Assembly: GCA_041397765.1 (NCBI GenBank)
Contig: JAWKWA010000009.1
Span: 124,001-188,000 of the forward strand
Direction: 5' to 3'
Source: JAWKWA01 sp041397765
GTDB taxonomy: Bacteria > Pseudomonadota > Alphaproteobacteria > Rhizobiales > Hyphomicrobiaceae
Length of the DNA: 64,000 nucleotides
Part shown: positions 28,705 through 40,082 of the stretch, piece after piece
Layout: every line of letters begins with the position of its first letter
Numbering within the stretch: the first letter of the stretch is position 1
Made by a program: the position numbers and the translations under genes
Notes under the pieces: model-generated
Told to the model about the DNA's origin: nothing
What the model saw: the letters and a program-made list of their open reading frames with translations, nothing else
Databases searched by the model: none

Positions 28705-29167
28705 TGGCACGGGCGCAGACCCTCTCTTCCAGAACTCCCTCCCAGGCAGGGGAGGCCGACCATCCCTCGAAACCGGTTCGCGGATAGTCCCGATCCTGTC
28801 TTGCGACCGGCTTCGATCGCGACGGAGCATATTCTACAGAATGGGCGGAAAAATGTGAAAACCAAGGTCGGCGGCGCACGAGCCGCCGGTCTTTCAACCG
28901 AAAGCCCTGCCGATCGACCGGCCGGCGCCCCGCCCGTCCCGTGCTGTGACGGGCCGAAAGCCTTACGCAACCCGATGCCGCGCTGGCCATTGATCGCAAC
29001 CCCTCGCGCGGCAAGATCCCCGACACGAGGACGCCGATCCGCCGCATGCTGCATTTGCAGCTCGATCGAAAATACAGTTTCGGCGGTATGGAATAGTAAC
29101 CAACAGCCGTCAGTGTGGCCCCCGGCTGCCTCTTCGCATCGCGGCCTCTCCCGGGATCTGGCGCCTG
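28705..29167. other. Divergent intergenic region
   Basis: 463 bases between two divergent genes with no supportable gene. An AT-rich patch near 28828-28862, around the short inverted repeat ATTCT-AC-AGAAT, and the palindrome GCTGCA-TT-TGCAGC near 29047-29060 are the only structures noticed. Promoters for both flanking genes probably lie here. Confidence 0.4.
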
Positions 29168-32100
29168 ATGGCTCACCGCAAGAAACCACGCAAGACGGGC
29201 GAGTGGGGAACCACCGGCGACGACATCTTCAAGCTGAAGCTCGCGCAGCTCGGCGCGGGCGTCAGCGGCGGCCGGGGCGAGGACAGGCTCGTCGTCACCG
29301 ATCGCGGCCGCTACGCCTTCACGGACCGGCATGCAGGAAAGCTCGACGGCATCGAGATCCTCGATGTCGCCAATCACCGCTCCGGCAAGCTCGCGATCGA
29401 GGTGACGGCCCGCCTCGTCAAGCAGAGCGACGGGCACGAGCTCACGATCGTCTCGGGACGGGCCGGCATCGACCGGCTGGAGGCCTCCGCCCGGTTGCCG
29501 GGCAAAGTGACGCTCGACGGCCGCGGCACGGTCAATCTGGCGAACGGCGTCGCCAACGAGGTGCACATCGCCCGCCATGCCTCGGTCAATGTGATCGGCG
29601 GCACTGGACGGGACACGATCCACGCTGCCCGGGACGGCAGCCGGCTCGACGGGCGCGGCGGCAACGACAAGCTCTTCGCCTCGAGCGGCATCGACCGGAT
29701 CGTGTTCGCCAATGGCTATGGCTATGATGCGGTCACCGGCTTCAATCCCTACAAGGACATCATCGTCCTGTGGGGGATCACGGCCGCCGGCATGGACGAT
29801 CTCGACGCCCGCATCTCGGTGTCGGGCGGCAATACACTCGTCAATCTCGGCGACGGCGACATCCTGGTGCTGCGCGGCGTCGCCCCCTCGCGGCTCGATC
29901 AGGACAATTTCATCGTCAACGGGCGGGCGATCGCGGCGCGGGATGCCGCGCCCGCCGTCGCGCTCGCCATCCCCGATGCGAGCGCAACCGAGGAGAGCCA
30001 TTTCACGCTCACCCTCGATCCGGCCACCTTCACCGATGCCGACGATCCGGTGCTCGACCTCGCGGCATCGCTCGCGGGGGGCGGCGCCCTGCCGGACTGG
30101 CTGTCCTTCGATGCGGACACGGCGACCTTCTCGGGCACGCCCGACGACGGCGATACCGGCACGCTCGACATCACCGTGACCGCCACGGACGGGCATGGCA
30201 AGTCGGCCGCCGACAGCTTCACGCTCAATGTCGCTGCTGTGAACGACGCGCCGGTGCTCGCCGCCGCCATCGCCGACCAGAATGCCAGCGAGGATGCGCC
30301 CTTCTCGTTCGCGCTGCCCGGGGGCACCTTCACCGACGTCGACGATCAGACGCTCACGCTGACGGCGAAGGGACCGGGCGGTGCGGGTCTGCCCGGCTGG
30401 CTCGGCTTCGATGCCGGCACCGCCACCTTCTCCGGAACGCCCGGCAATGACGACACGGGCCCCCTTCAGATCACCGTCACGGCGCGGGATGCGGCCGGCC
30501 TTGTGGCGTCCGACAGCTTCACGCTGACGGTCGCGGCGGTGAACGATGCGCCGGTGCTCGCCGTCCCGATCGGCGATGAGACCGTCGTTCTCTACGAGCC
30601 CTTTTCGATCACCCTGGCAGCCGGCACGTTCAGCGATGTCGACGATGCGGCGCTCGCATTGTCGGCGCGCCTCGCCGATGGCTCGCCGCTGCCGGACTGG
30701 CTCGATTTCGATGCGACGACGGGCACGTTCAGCGGCACACCCGGACGCGGCGAGCTCGGTGCGCTCGACATCCGCGTGACGGCGCGCGACGCGGCCGGGC
30801 TCACCGCCTCGGACGACTTCACGCTCACCCTCGCGCGGCCGGTGATCGACATCGCGCTCGGCACGAGTGCGGCCGAGATCAATGCGCTGATCGCCAGTGC
30901 CGCGCCCGGCAGCATCGTCCGGCTCGCCGCCGGCGACCATGTGCTCGATGCCGGCCTCCTCGTCGCGCGCGACGATGTCTGGCTGAGAGGGGCGGGCGAG
31001 GGCGAGACGACGCTCCATTTCGATCTTGCGCCCGGCGAGGAGACGCATGCGATCGCCGTTCTCGGCGGCAAGGAGGCGGAGGTCGGCACGCTCGCGGCCG
31101 ATGCGGCGGCCGGCGAGCGCGCCATCACGCTTTCGCCGGGCCACGGACTGCAGGCCGGCGATGCGGTGCATGTCTGGCAGCCGAACACGCAAGGCTATCT
31201 CGACGACAATGGCTGGAGCAATGTCGACTGGGCGGATGCCGAGGACCACCCGTTCCGCGAAGCACTCGCCCTCGTCACGGCGGTCGATGGCGACACCGTC
31301 ACGCTCAGCCGCGCGCTCGGCTACGACATGGCGGCCGGCGACACCATCGTCGCGCGCGCCGATCTCCTCAGCGACGTGACGCTGTCGGATTTCACCGTCA
31401 CCTATGACCTCGGGCCCGCCAATCCGAACGACTTCGCCAACACCTTGCCGGCCTATCTCGGCGTCGGGGCGGTCTATGTCGAGGGAGCGGTCGGGGCGGC
31501 GCTCGCGCATATCTCGATCCTCGACGCACCGAGCCACGGCTTCGATCTGCGCTCCATCCTCGACCTCACCGGCGAGGATCTGACCGTCGAGGGCGCCCAC
31601 AACAAGGGCAAGGACGGCAATGGCTACGGCGTGCAGCTCTACGAGGCGTTCGACAGCACGCTGACCGGCCTGACGCTCGTCGACGTGCGCCACGCCGTGC
31701 TGTTCTCGTCCTGGAGCGCGGAGGTCGGCAACACGGTCACCGTCGCCAGCACGAACCGCGACATCAACTTCCACGGCAGCCCCGACACCGGCAACTTCGT
31801 GCGTGTCGAGAGCGCGGTCCTCTCCTACGACCCCTCGCAGAACACCGGCCCCGAGAACGGCTTCTGGCCGATCGTCGGGCCCGGCGGCTCGATGCACGCC
31901 AATACCGATTTCTATGCCGCCAACAGCGTGGTCTTCGACGTCGCCTACGGCTTCGACGACGAGGACACGATCTACGCGGACGAGGATGGCGCGCTCATCG
32001 CCGGGCGCGGCAGCGGCGACATCCTGATCGGCGGGGCGGGCGACGACATCATCATCGGCGGGCTCGCCAAGGATCTGCTGACCGGCAATGGCGGCGGCGA

Positions 32101-32368
32101 CCTCTTCCTCTTCCAGCTCGGCGACAACTACGACACGATCACCGATTTCGACCCGGGCGAGGGCGACCGGCTGGTGCTGTCGGGGGCCGGCACGCCCGCC
32201 TCGATCGCGAGCCTGCAGCTCACCGACGATGCGGCCGGGCTCAATATCCGCTATGGCGCGGTCAGCACCATCATTCTCGAGGGCTGGACGGTGGCGAGCT
32301 TTGCGGCGCATCTCTCCGAGGCGGTCGTGCTCGATGGCGACGGCACCGCCTATGGCAGCCTGTTCTGA
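29168..32368 (+). CDS. Mosaic RTX protein: cadherin-like repeats, beta-helix, C-terminal RTX
   Basis: 1066 residues with no N-terminal signal peptide. Regions in order: a basic start; a small RTX-like nonapeptide block (about 140-200, GGTGRDTIHA, GRGGNDKLF); three cadherin-like/putative-Ig repeats (about 260-557), each ending in TFSGTPxxxxxGxLxI and separated by VAAVNDAPVLA; a pectate-lyase-like right-handed beta-helix region (about 560-930) with GDGNGYGVQLYEAFDST-type turns; and C-terminal RTX repeats (about 945-985, GGAGDDIIIGG, DLFLF). It should be exported by a type I system through the uncleaved C-terminus and fold on Ca2+ outside. No type I transporter genes are adjacent. It may bind or cut a polysaccharide, but no catalytic residues could be assigned. 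Confidence 0.8.
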   Translation: MAHRKKPRKTGEWGTTGDDIFKLKLAQLGAGVSGGRGEDRLVVTDRGRYAFTDRHAGKLDGIEILDVANHRSGKLAIEVTARLVKQSDGHELTIVSGRAGIDRLEASARLPGKVTLDGRGTVNLANGVANEVHIARHASVNVIGGTGRDTIHAARDGSRLDGRGGNDKLFASSGIDRIVFANGYGYDAVTGFNPYKDIIVLWGITAAGMDDLDARISVSGGNTLVNLGDGDILVLRGVAPSRLDQDNFIVNGRAIAARDAAPAVALAIPDASATEESHFTLTLDPATFTDADDPVLDLAASLAGGGALPDWLSFDADTATFSGTPDDGDTGTLDITVTATDGHGKSAADSFTLNVAAVNDAPVLAAAIADQNASEDAPFSFALPGGTFTDVDDQTLTLTAKGPGGAGLPGWLGFDAGTATFSGTPGNDDTGPLQITVTARDAAGLVASDSFTLTVAAVNDAPVLAVPIGDETVVLYEPFSITLAAGTFSDVDDAALALSARLADGSPLPDWLDFDATTGTFSGTPGRGELGALDIRVTARDAAGLTASDDFTLTLARPVIDIALGTSAAEINALIASAAPGSIVRLAAGDHVLDAGLLVARDDVWLRGAGEGETTLHFDLAPGEETHAIAVLGGKEAEVGTLAADAAAGERAITLSPGHGLQAGDAVHVWQPNTQGYLDDNGWSNVDWADAEDHPFREALALVTAVDGDTVTLSRALGYDMAAGDTIVARADLLSDVTLSDFTVTYDLGPANPNDFANTLPAYLGVGAVYVEGAVGAALAHISILDAPSHGFDLRSILDLTGEDLTVEGAHNKGKDGNGYGVQLYEAFDSTLTGLTLVDVRHAVLFSSWSAEVGNTVTVASTNRDINFHGSPDTGNFVRVESAVLSYDPSQNTGPENGFWPIVGPGGSMHANTDFYAANSVVFDVAYGFDDEDTIYADEDGALIAGRGSGDILIGGAGDDIIIGGLAKDLLTGNGGGDLFLFQLGDNYDTITDFDPGEGDRLVLSGAGTPASIASLQLTDDAAGLNIRYGAVSTIILEGWTVASFAAHLSEAVVLDGDGTAYGSLF

Positions 32369-32385
32369 ACCTCGGCAACGACCGC

Positions 32386-33159
32386 TCAGCCCGGCGTCGG
32401 CGCGTCGCGATCCGGCCGCACGGCGCTCGTCATGTAGTTGACGGCAGTGTCGTCGCCGAGAGACCAGGTACCGGACAGCAGGTCGTAGGCGATGCCCTTG
32501 GTCTCGCCGGCCTCGAGGCCGGCCCCCTCGACCATGGCCTCAAGCTCGGCAGGCGTGATGAAACGGTCGTAGCGATGGGTGCCGGTCGGCAGCCATCCGA
32601 GCACATATTCCGCCCCGACGATGGCCAGCAGATAGGCCCGTGCGGTCCGGTTGAGGGTCGAGAGCACGAGCAGTCCGCCCGGGCGGACGAGGCCGGCGAG
32701 GACACGGACGAAGCCCTCGGGATCGGGCACGTGCTCGACGACCTCCAGACAGGTCACGGCATCGAAGCGGCGGCCGCTCGCCAGCACCGCCTCGGCGGTC
32801 TCGGCCCGGTAGTCGATGAGGAGGCCGGACGCGGCGGCATGGGCGCGCGCCACGGCGATCGTCTCCTCGCCGGGGTCGATGCCGGTGACGGTGGCGCCGA
32901 GGCGGGCGAGCGGCTCGGCGACGAGGCCGCCGCCACAGCCGACATCGAGGAGCGAAAGGCCGGCCAGGGGCCGAAGCCGGGTCGGATCGCGATCGAAATG
33001 GCGGGCGAGCCCATCGCGGATGAAGGCCATGCGGGCCGGGGCGAGCTGATGGAGGGGCCGGAATTTTCCGTGCTCGTCCCACCACTCGGCGGCGATGGCG
33101 CGGAAACGGGCGACTTCGCTCTCGTCGATCATGGCAGGATCAGGGCCGGTCTGGCGCAT
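32386..33159 (-). CDS. ubiG: Ubiquinone biosynthesis O-methyltransferase
   Basis: 257 residues. A SAM-dependent class I methyltransferase that performs both O-methylations in ubiquinone synthesis at the membrane. Motif I LLDVGCGGGLVAEPLA and the family start with EVARFRAIAAEWWDEHGKF are clear, as is the C-terminal GIAYDLLSGTWSLGDDTAVNY. The gene starts near lysC in the opposite direction, the normal ubiG/lysC divergence in Hyphomicrobiales. The start could also be 33183 (GTG) or 33132 (ATG). Confidence 0.95.
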   Translation of the reverse strand: MRQTGPDPAMIDESEVARFRAIAAEWWDEHGKFRPLHQLAPARMAFIRDGLARHFDRDPTRLRPLAGLSLLDVGCGGGLVAEPLARLGATVTGIDPGEETIAVARAHAAASGLLIDYRAETAEAVLASGRRFDAVTCLEVVEHVPDPEGFVRVLAGLVRPGGLLVLSTLNRTARAYLLAIVGAEYVLGWLPTGTHRYDRFITPAELEAMVEGAGLEAGETKGIAYDLLSGTWSLGDDTAVNYMTSAVRPDRDAPTPG

Positions 33160-33363
33160 GGCTGCCGATAAACCGGGCAGCACTGCCCCTTGTCAAGGCA
33201 GGAAAGGTGGGCGCGGCCGATGCCACTTGCCTCCCCGGTCGGGGACGGCTAAGCGTCAGGCCTGGACGGACCTTAGGATGTCTCCCCGACGCGCCGGCAC
33301 CGCACCCGGTCCAGATCCGCGACCGAGGGAGGCCGGCGTACGTTTCCGGCCGGGATTGGGCTC

Positions 33364-34638
<1,275 letters not shown>

Positions 34639-34792
34639 GCCCGACGCCTCGTGCCGGTGGCGGCGCCTGCAGCCGCCCCGCAGCACCGGGGACCCATCAC
34701 CAGGTCGGCACCGGCCCCTGCCGATCGCCTCGGCGGGCTGACAGGATCAGCCGGCCGATCTCACGCCCCGTTGCGGGCGAGGACCGCTGCCG

Positions 34793-37093
34793 ATGCCTTT
34801 GTCAGATGCCGGCCCGCGCATCCTGCTCCGACGCCTCCGCCAGATCATGGCGGAGCCGGGCAGCGGCCAGGAGCGCCTCGACAAGATCGTCCGTCAGATC
34901 GCCAATCTGATGGTCGCGGAGGTATGCTCGATCTACATCCGCCGCCAGGACGGATCGCTCGAGCTGTTCGCGACGGAAGGCCTCAACCCCGCCGCCGTGC
35001 ACAATACCCACATGGCCCGCAACGAGGGCCTCGTCGGCATGATCGCGGAGAACGGCGAGACGGTGAACCTGCCGGACGCCCGCTCGCATCCCTCCTTCTC
35101 CTACCGGCCCGAGACGGGCGAGGAGAGCTATCATTCGTTCCTCGGCGTGCCGGTGCAGCGCGGCGGCATCGTGCTCGGCGTGCTCGTCGTGCAGAACCGC
35201 ACCCAGCGCCACTATGCGAGCGACGAGGAGGAGGCACTCCAGACCATCGCCATGGTGCTGGCGGAGCATCTCGCCTCCGGCGACGTGCAGGGCGTCTCGG
35301 GCTATGCCGCCGCCCGCGGCCGCTCGCCGATCGTCAAGGGCCAGCCGCTCTCCGACGGCATCGCGCTCGGCCATGTCGTGCTGCACGAGCCGCGCGTCGT
35401 CGTGCGCAACCTGTTCGGCGACGACCTGAAGCTCGAGCGCCGCCGCCTCGCCCGGGCGATCCGGACGCTCCGGCAGGACATCGACCGCATGCTGCAGCGG
35501 CGCGACATCGCCGGCCCCGGCGAGCATCGCGACGTGCTCGACACCTACCGCATGTTCGCGCGCGATTCGGGCTGGATCGGCAAGATGCGCGAGGCGATCG
35601 AGAAGGGGCTCACCGCCGAGGGCGCGGTCGAGCGGGTGCGCAACGATACGCGGGTGCGCATGATGCGCCATGCCGACGCCTTCTGGCGCGAGCGCTTCCG
35701 CGACCTCGACGACCTTTCCGACCGGCTGCTGCGCCATCTGGCCGGCCGGGAGGCGACGGCGGCCGGCGAGGCGCTGCCGGAGGATACCATCCTCGTCGCC
35801 CGGACCATGGGGCCGGCCGAGCTGCTCGACTACGACCGCGAGCGGCTGCGCGGCCTCGTCATCGAGGAGGGCGGGCTCGCCAGCCATGTGGCGATCGTCG
35901 CCAAGGCGCTCGGCATCCCCGCGATCGGCCAGGCGCGCCGCATCATCGAGGCGGTGGAGGCGGGCGACGCTGCGATCGTCGATGCGCTCGAGGGCGAGGT
36001 GCATATCCGCCCGACCGCCGACGTCATCGCCGCCTATTCCGACAAGGTGCGGTTCCGGGCGCGCCGTCAGAAGCGCTATGCGGGGCTGCGCACCGATCCG
36101 GCGGTGACACGCGACGGCGAGCGGGTACGGCTCAACATCAATGCCGGCCTCACGGTCGACATGCCCCATCTCGCCCAGTCGGGCGCCGACGGTATCGGCC
36201 TGTTCCGCACCGAGATCGAGTTCATGATCGCCCCCTCGCTGCTTCTGCGGGACCGGCAGGCGGCCATCTACAAGCGGATCCTCGATGCGGCCGGCGGCCG
36301 GCCCGTGGTGTTCCGCACGCTCGACATCGGCGGCGACAAGCTGCTCCCCTATCTCGCCCAGGAGAAGGAGGAAAATCCCTCGCTCGGCTGGCGGGCGCTG
36401 CGGATGTCGCTCGACAGCCAGGCGCTGTTCCGCACCCAGGTGCGCGCACTCATCAAGGCGGCGGCGGGCCGCGATCTCGATTTCATGCTGCCGATGGTGA
36501 CGACCATCGACGAGTACGACCGGGCCCGCGCGCTGATCGAGGCCGACCTCGACTGGTCGAGGGGGCGCGGCTGGCCGCAGCCCGAGCGCGTCCGCATCGG
36601 CGCCATGCTGGAGGTGCCCTCGCTCCTCTTCGACATCGACCGGCTGTTCGCGCGCGCCGATTTCGTGTCGGTCGGCTCGAACGATCTGTGCCAGTTCATC
36701 TATGCGAGCGACCGCAACAATGCGCGCCTCGCCGGGCGCTACGACACGCTCGGAATGCCGATGATGCGCGCGCTCGATCTGGTGGCGGCGGCGGCCCGGC
36801 GGCACGACAAGCCGCTCGCGCTGTGCGGGGAGATGGCGAGCCGTCCGCTCGAGGCACTCGCGCTCATCGCGCTCGGCTTCCGGTCGATCTCGATGGCCCC
36901 GGCGAGCATCGGCCCGGTCAAGGCCATGGTGCTCTCGCTCGACGCGGGGCGGGCGACCGGGCTCGTCAGACGACTGATCGACGAGCCGGGCGAGCGGGCC
37001 TCGCTGCGCGACGAGCTGGCGGGCTTTGCCCTCGACAGTGGCGTCGAGATCGACGACATGGCGCGGCCGCCGCGGGAGCGCCGGCCGGCCTGA
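34793..37093 (+). CDS. ptsP: Phosphoenolpyruvate-protein phosphotransferase PtsP (EI-Ntr)
   Basis: 766 residues. An N-terminal GAF domain (about 20-165) precedes an Enzyme I module. The phosphorylatable His365 is in GGLASHVAIVAKALG, and the PEP-binding C-terminal barrel has GIGLFRTEIEFM, RTLDIGGDK and SVGSNDLCQF. It starts the nitrogen-related PTS relay to NPr and EIIA-Ntr, which tunes K+ transport, carbon storage and nitrogen responses; the GAF domain senses glutamine in relatives. It is located between lysC and prfA, a fixed order in this clade. Confidence 0.96.
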   Translation: MPLSDAGPRILLRRLRQIMAEPGSGQERLDKIVRQIANLMVAEVCSIYIRRQDGSLELFATEGLNPAAVHNTHMARNEGLVGMIAENGETVNLPDARSHPSFSYRPETGEESYHSFLGVPVQRGGIVLGVLVVQNRTQRHYASDEEEALQTIAMVLAEHLASGDVQGVSGYAAARGRSPIVKGQPLSDGIALGHVVLHEPRVVVRNLFGDDLKLERRRLARAIRTLRQDIDRMLQRRDIAGPGEHRDVLDTYRMFARDSGWIGKMREAIEKGLTAEGAVERVRNDTRVRMMRHADAFWRERFRDLDDLSDRLLRHLAGREATAAGEALPEDTILVARTMGPAELLDYDRERLRGLVIEEGGLASHVAIVAKALGIPAIGQARRIIEAVEAGDAAIVDALEGEVHIRPTADVIAAYSDKVRFRARRQKRYAGLRTDPAVTRDGERVRLNINAGLTVDMPHLAQSGADGIGLFRTEIEFMIAPSLLLRDRQAAIYKRILDAAGGRPVVFRTLDIGGDKLLPYLAQEKEENPSLGWRALRMSLDSQALFRTQVRALIKAAAGRDLDFMLPMVTTIDEYDRARALIEADLDWSRGRGWPQPERVRIGAMLEVPSLLFDIDRLFARADFVSVGSNDLCQFIYASDRNNARLAGRYDTLGMPMMRALDLVAAAARRHDKPLALCGEMASRPLEALALIALGFRSISMAPASIGPVKAMVLSLDAGRATGLVRRLIDEPGERASLRDELAGFALDSGVEIDDMARPPRERRPA

Positions 37094-37229
37094 GGGCGAG
37101 GCACGGCACCCCGATCGCCCGCGGCGGGCCATCCCCGGCCGATCGCCATTTCGCGCTTCTAAGAGCGGGCGCTTCCCTCTAATCAGGTGCGCCGGCCACA
37201 TTCTCCGGCGCCAGCAGAGACGACCAGCC

Positions 37230-38315
37230 ATGACCGACATCCCCGAGGAAAAGCTCGACAGTCTCGTCGACCGCTGGGAGGTGGTGCAAGCCGAGCTGGC
37301 GAGCGGCCTCAAGGACCAGACCGCCTTCGTGCGCCTGTCGAAGGAGTTCGCCGAGCTCGATCCGATCGTGGCGGCGATCCGCGGCCTGCGTGCTGCCGAA
37401 GGTGAGCGGGCAGGGCTCGAGGCCATCCTCGCCGATCCCGCCTCGGACGCCGAGATGCGCGAGCTCGCCGAGGCGGAGATCGAGCCGCTCGGCACGCGCA
37501 TCGAGGCGCTCGCCCACGAGGTCCGGCTGAAGCTGCTGCCACGCGACGCCGCCGACGAAGGCAGCGCCATCCTCGAGGTGCGCGCCGGGACGGGCGGGGA
37601 GGAGGCGGCGCTGTTTGCCGCCGAGCTGCTGCGGATGTACGAGCGCTATGCGGCCGTGAAGGGCTGGCGGACGGAGGTGATCAGCCTGTCGGAGAGCGAT
37701 CTCGGCGGCATCAAAGAGGCGATCGCCAACATCTCCGGCCGGGGCGTGTTCGCGCGGCTCAAATTCGAATCGGGCGTCCACCGCGTCCAGCGCGTGCCCG
37801 AGACCGAAGGCAGCGGGCGCATCCACACCTCGGCCGCCACGGTGGCCGTGCTGCCCGAGGCGGAGGACATCGACATCGAGATCCGGCCCGAGGACCTCAG
37901 GATCGACACCATGCGCTCCTCGGGTGCGGGGGGACAGCACGTCAACACCACGGATTCGGCCGTGCGCATCACCCATCTGCCGACCGGCCTCGTCGTCACC
38001 TCGAACGAGAAGTCGCAGCACCAGAACCGCGCCCGCGCCATGCAGGTGCTGAAGGCACGGCTCTACGACATCGAGCGCCAGCGCGCGGAGACGGAGCGGG
38101 CGAGCGCACGCAAGAGCCAGGTCGGCTCGGGCGACAGGTCGCAGCGCATCCGCACCTACAATTTCCCGCAAGGGCGCGTCACCGACCACCGCATCAACCT
38201 GACGCTCTACAATCTCGCCGAGGTGCTGGAGGGCGGGGCGCTCGACGAGCTCGTCGATGCGCTCGTCACCGACGACCAGACGAAGGCACTCGCCGCCATG
38301 GCGGAAGGGGATTGA
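37230..38315 (+). CDS. prfA: Peptide chain release factor 1
   Basis: 361 residues from the ATG at 37230; the open frame begins at 37026 but the added part is not conserved. It reads UAA and UAG stop codons. The GGQ motif is in SSGAGGQHVNTT; its Gln is the methylation target of PrmC, encoded next. The PxT stop-codon reading position is PET in RVPETEGSGRIHTSA, where enterobacterial RF1 has PAT. The rest of the protein is typical. Confidence 0.96.
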   Translation: MTDIPEEKLDSLVDRWEVVQAELASGLKDQTAFVRLSKEFAELDPIVAAIRGLRAAEGERAGLEAILADPASDAEMRELAEAEIEPLGTRIEALAHEVRLKLLPRDAADEGSAILEVRAGTGGEEAALFAAELLRMYERYAAVKGWRTEVISLSESDLGGIKEAIANISGRGVFARLKFESGVHRVQRVPETEGSGRIHTSAATVAVLPEAEDIDIEIRPEDLRIDTMRSSGAGGQHVNTTDSAVRITHLPTGLVVTSNEKSQHQNRARAMQVLKARLYDIERQRAETERASARKSQVGSGDRSQRIRTYNFPQGRVTDHRINLTLYNLAEVLEGGALDELVDALVTDDQTKALAAMAEGD

Positions 38316-38319
38316 GCCG

Positions 38320-39339
38320 GTGACGGGACAGCCGGAGAGAGCAAAGCCGAGTGTGGGGGCGGAGGGTGCGCATGCGGCTGCCGGGGCTGCGGTGGGCATG
38401 TGGGGCGCCTCGCTCGGCAGCGCGATCGACCACTGGACGGCAGCCTTCCGGGGCGCAGGAATCGAGACGGCGCGGCTCGATGCGAGCCTGCTGATCGGCC
38501 ACGCACTCGGCCTTCCTCGCCACCGGCTCGTCACGGACCGGGCCCGGCGGCTCAGCGAGGCCGAGGACGCTACGATCGCCGCCCTCGCCGGGCGCCGGCT
38601 CGACCGCGAACCGGTCGGGCGGATCATCGGGTCGCGCGAGTTCCACGGGCTCAGTCTCGCGCTTTCGCCAGAGACGCTGGAGCCGCGGCCCGACAGCGAG
38701 ACGCTGGTCGATACCGTGCTCGACTGGGTAAAAACCCGGGAGGGGTCCGGCATCCCGTGGCAGGGAGGCGCCGGGCCGTCGATCCTCGACCTCGGCACCG
38801 GCACGGGCTGCCTCGTGCTCGCCCTGCTCGCCGCGTTGCCGAAGGCGACCGGGCTTGGCATCGACATCGCGCAGGGAGCCGTCGCGACCGCCGCGCGGAA
38901 CGCCGCAGCGCTCGGTCTTGCCGACCGCGCCCGTTTCGCGATCGGCGACTATGCCAGGTTCCCGCGCGGGACCTTCGACATCATCGTCTCGAATCCGCCT
39001 TACATTCCAGGAACCGTCATTGCCGGGCTCGCACCGGAGGTCCGTTGCCACGATCCGCTCCTCGCCCTCGATGGCGGCGCCGACGGGCTCGATGCCTATC
39101 GTGCGATCGTGCCGAGGCTGAACGGTCTCCTCGAGGCGGGCGGGCTTGCGGCTCTCGAGGTCGGGATCGGTCAGGCAGGCGAGGTCGCGGCGATGCTGGC
39201 CGAGACGGCGGGCGACAGCGCCCCGCGCGAAATCCTCGTCCGCAGAGATGCTTGCGGGATCGAACGGGTGGTGGGCATGACAGCGTTTGATGCGTTGCAC
39301 AATCAAAAAGGAGTTGGAAAACCCGTCGCATCGCGCTAG
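38320..39339 (+). CDS. prmC: Release factor glutamine methyltransferase
   Basis: 339 residues from a GTG at 38320, four bases after the prfA stop, with AAGGGG upstream; the ATG at 38398 is an alternative. It methylates the GGQ glutamine of release factors using SAM. It has the helical N-domain with DASLLIGHALGLPR, the EPRPDSETLVD linker, motif I LDLGTGTGCLVLAL, and the substrate-binding SNPPYIPG motif. It forms a functional pair with prfA. Confidence 0.95.
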   Translation: MTGQPERAKPSVGAEGAHAAAGAAVGMWGASLGSAIDHWTAAFRGAGIETARLDASLLIGHALGLPRHRLVTDRARRLSEAEDATIAALAGRRLDREPVGRIIGSREFHGLSLALSPETLEPRPDSETLVDTVLDWVKTREGSGIPWQGGAGPSILDLGTGTGCLVLALLAALPKATGLGIDIAQGAVATAARNAAALGLADRARFAIGDYARFPRGTFDIIVSNPPYIPGTVIAGLAPEVRCHDPLLALDGGADGLDAYRAIVPRLNGLLEAGGLAALEVGIGQAGEVAAMLAETAGDSAPREILVRRDACGIERVVGMTAFDALHNQKGVGKPVASR

Positions 39340-40082
39340 CGTGCGAGAAGTGGAATCATTGGGGCAAGCCGAGTTGGGGGTCGCCAGTGGCGGCTCCGGG
39401 AAGCCAGAGGCCGAACCGGCCAGCGCTCCTTGGCTATGCACATGAACATCGATGCATCCGTTCGCGATCCGGCGCCAGATCTCGATCCAGGCCGAGCCGG
39501 TCGCCGTGGACCGCCAAGCGAGTCTGGCGGGCGATCTCCACGCAATAGGATGCAGCGATCTGAGCGGGGACGTGTTCGCGCACGCGAATCCTGAGATGGA
39601 CATGCCAAGCCGGGCCCAAGCGCGGCCAGCTTGGCAGGGTCCGTGACGAGAGGACGGGCTCGGGGGGGCCCGGTCGGCCGTTTGGCCGGTAGACAGCCGC
39701 CATTCCGGGCGGGCGCAGATGGCGCCCGTCATGGGGATGCCGGGTCTCTGGCCGCTGGCCCATGAGGACGAACGCCGACAACCGAATTATCCCGGACGGC
39801 CAGACCGGACCCTTTGGTCCCGTCGCCGCCGGGACGGCATCCTGCCTCATGGGCGCAGGCCCGAGGGTGAGGATGCGGCCGGCGATGAGCCGGCAATGCA
39901 GGGCGCGCTGATTTCGTGGAAGGGCTCACGCGCCTGAAAGCCGCTTGCCGTGACCGTGTCCTCGCGCCGGGTCGCCATGGGCCCCGGAGAGCGCATGCTC
40001 ATGGAACCGGGACGGAGGTCTTCGAGGGATGCCTCCGCCCGATGATGGAAATTCCTTCGACTAGGAAGCGGAACGGAGCTTC
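39340..40082. other. 743-base region without a recognisable gene
   Basis: Between prmC and the DUF4167 gene. Several frames of 60-140 codons exist on both strands, but none has protein-like composition, family motifs or a convincing ribosome binding site. I see no long repeat or tRNA. It may be a decayed gene or an unrecognised RNA. Confidence 0.45.

Noticed and set aside
28619..32311. A very long open frame (over 1200 codons) antisense to the mosaic RTX gene
   Set aside because: It mirrors the codon pattern of the RTX gene on the opposite strand and has no family sequence; the sense product has clear domains.
34802..37570. A 900-codon frame antisense to ptsP and prfA
   Set aside because: Shadow of high-GC coding; ptsP and prfA are unmistakable on the + strand.
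37787..37810. PET in place of PAT at the stop-codon reading motif of RF1
   Set aside because: The family motif is PxT and the middle residue varies, so no change in stop-codon specificity is implied.
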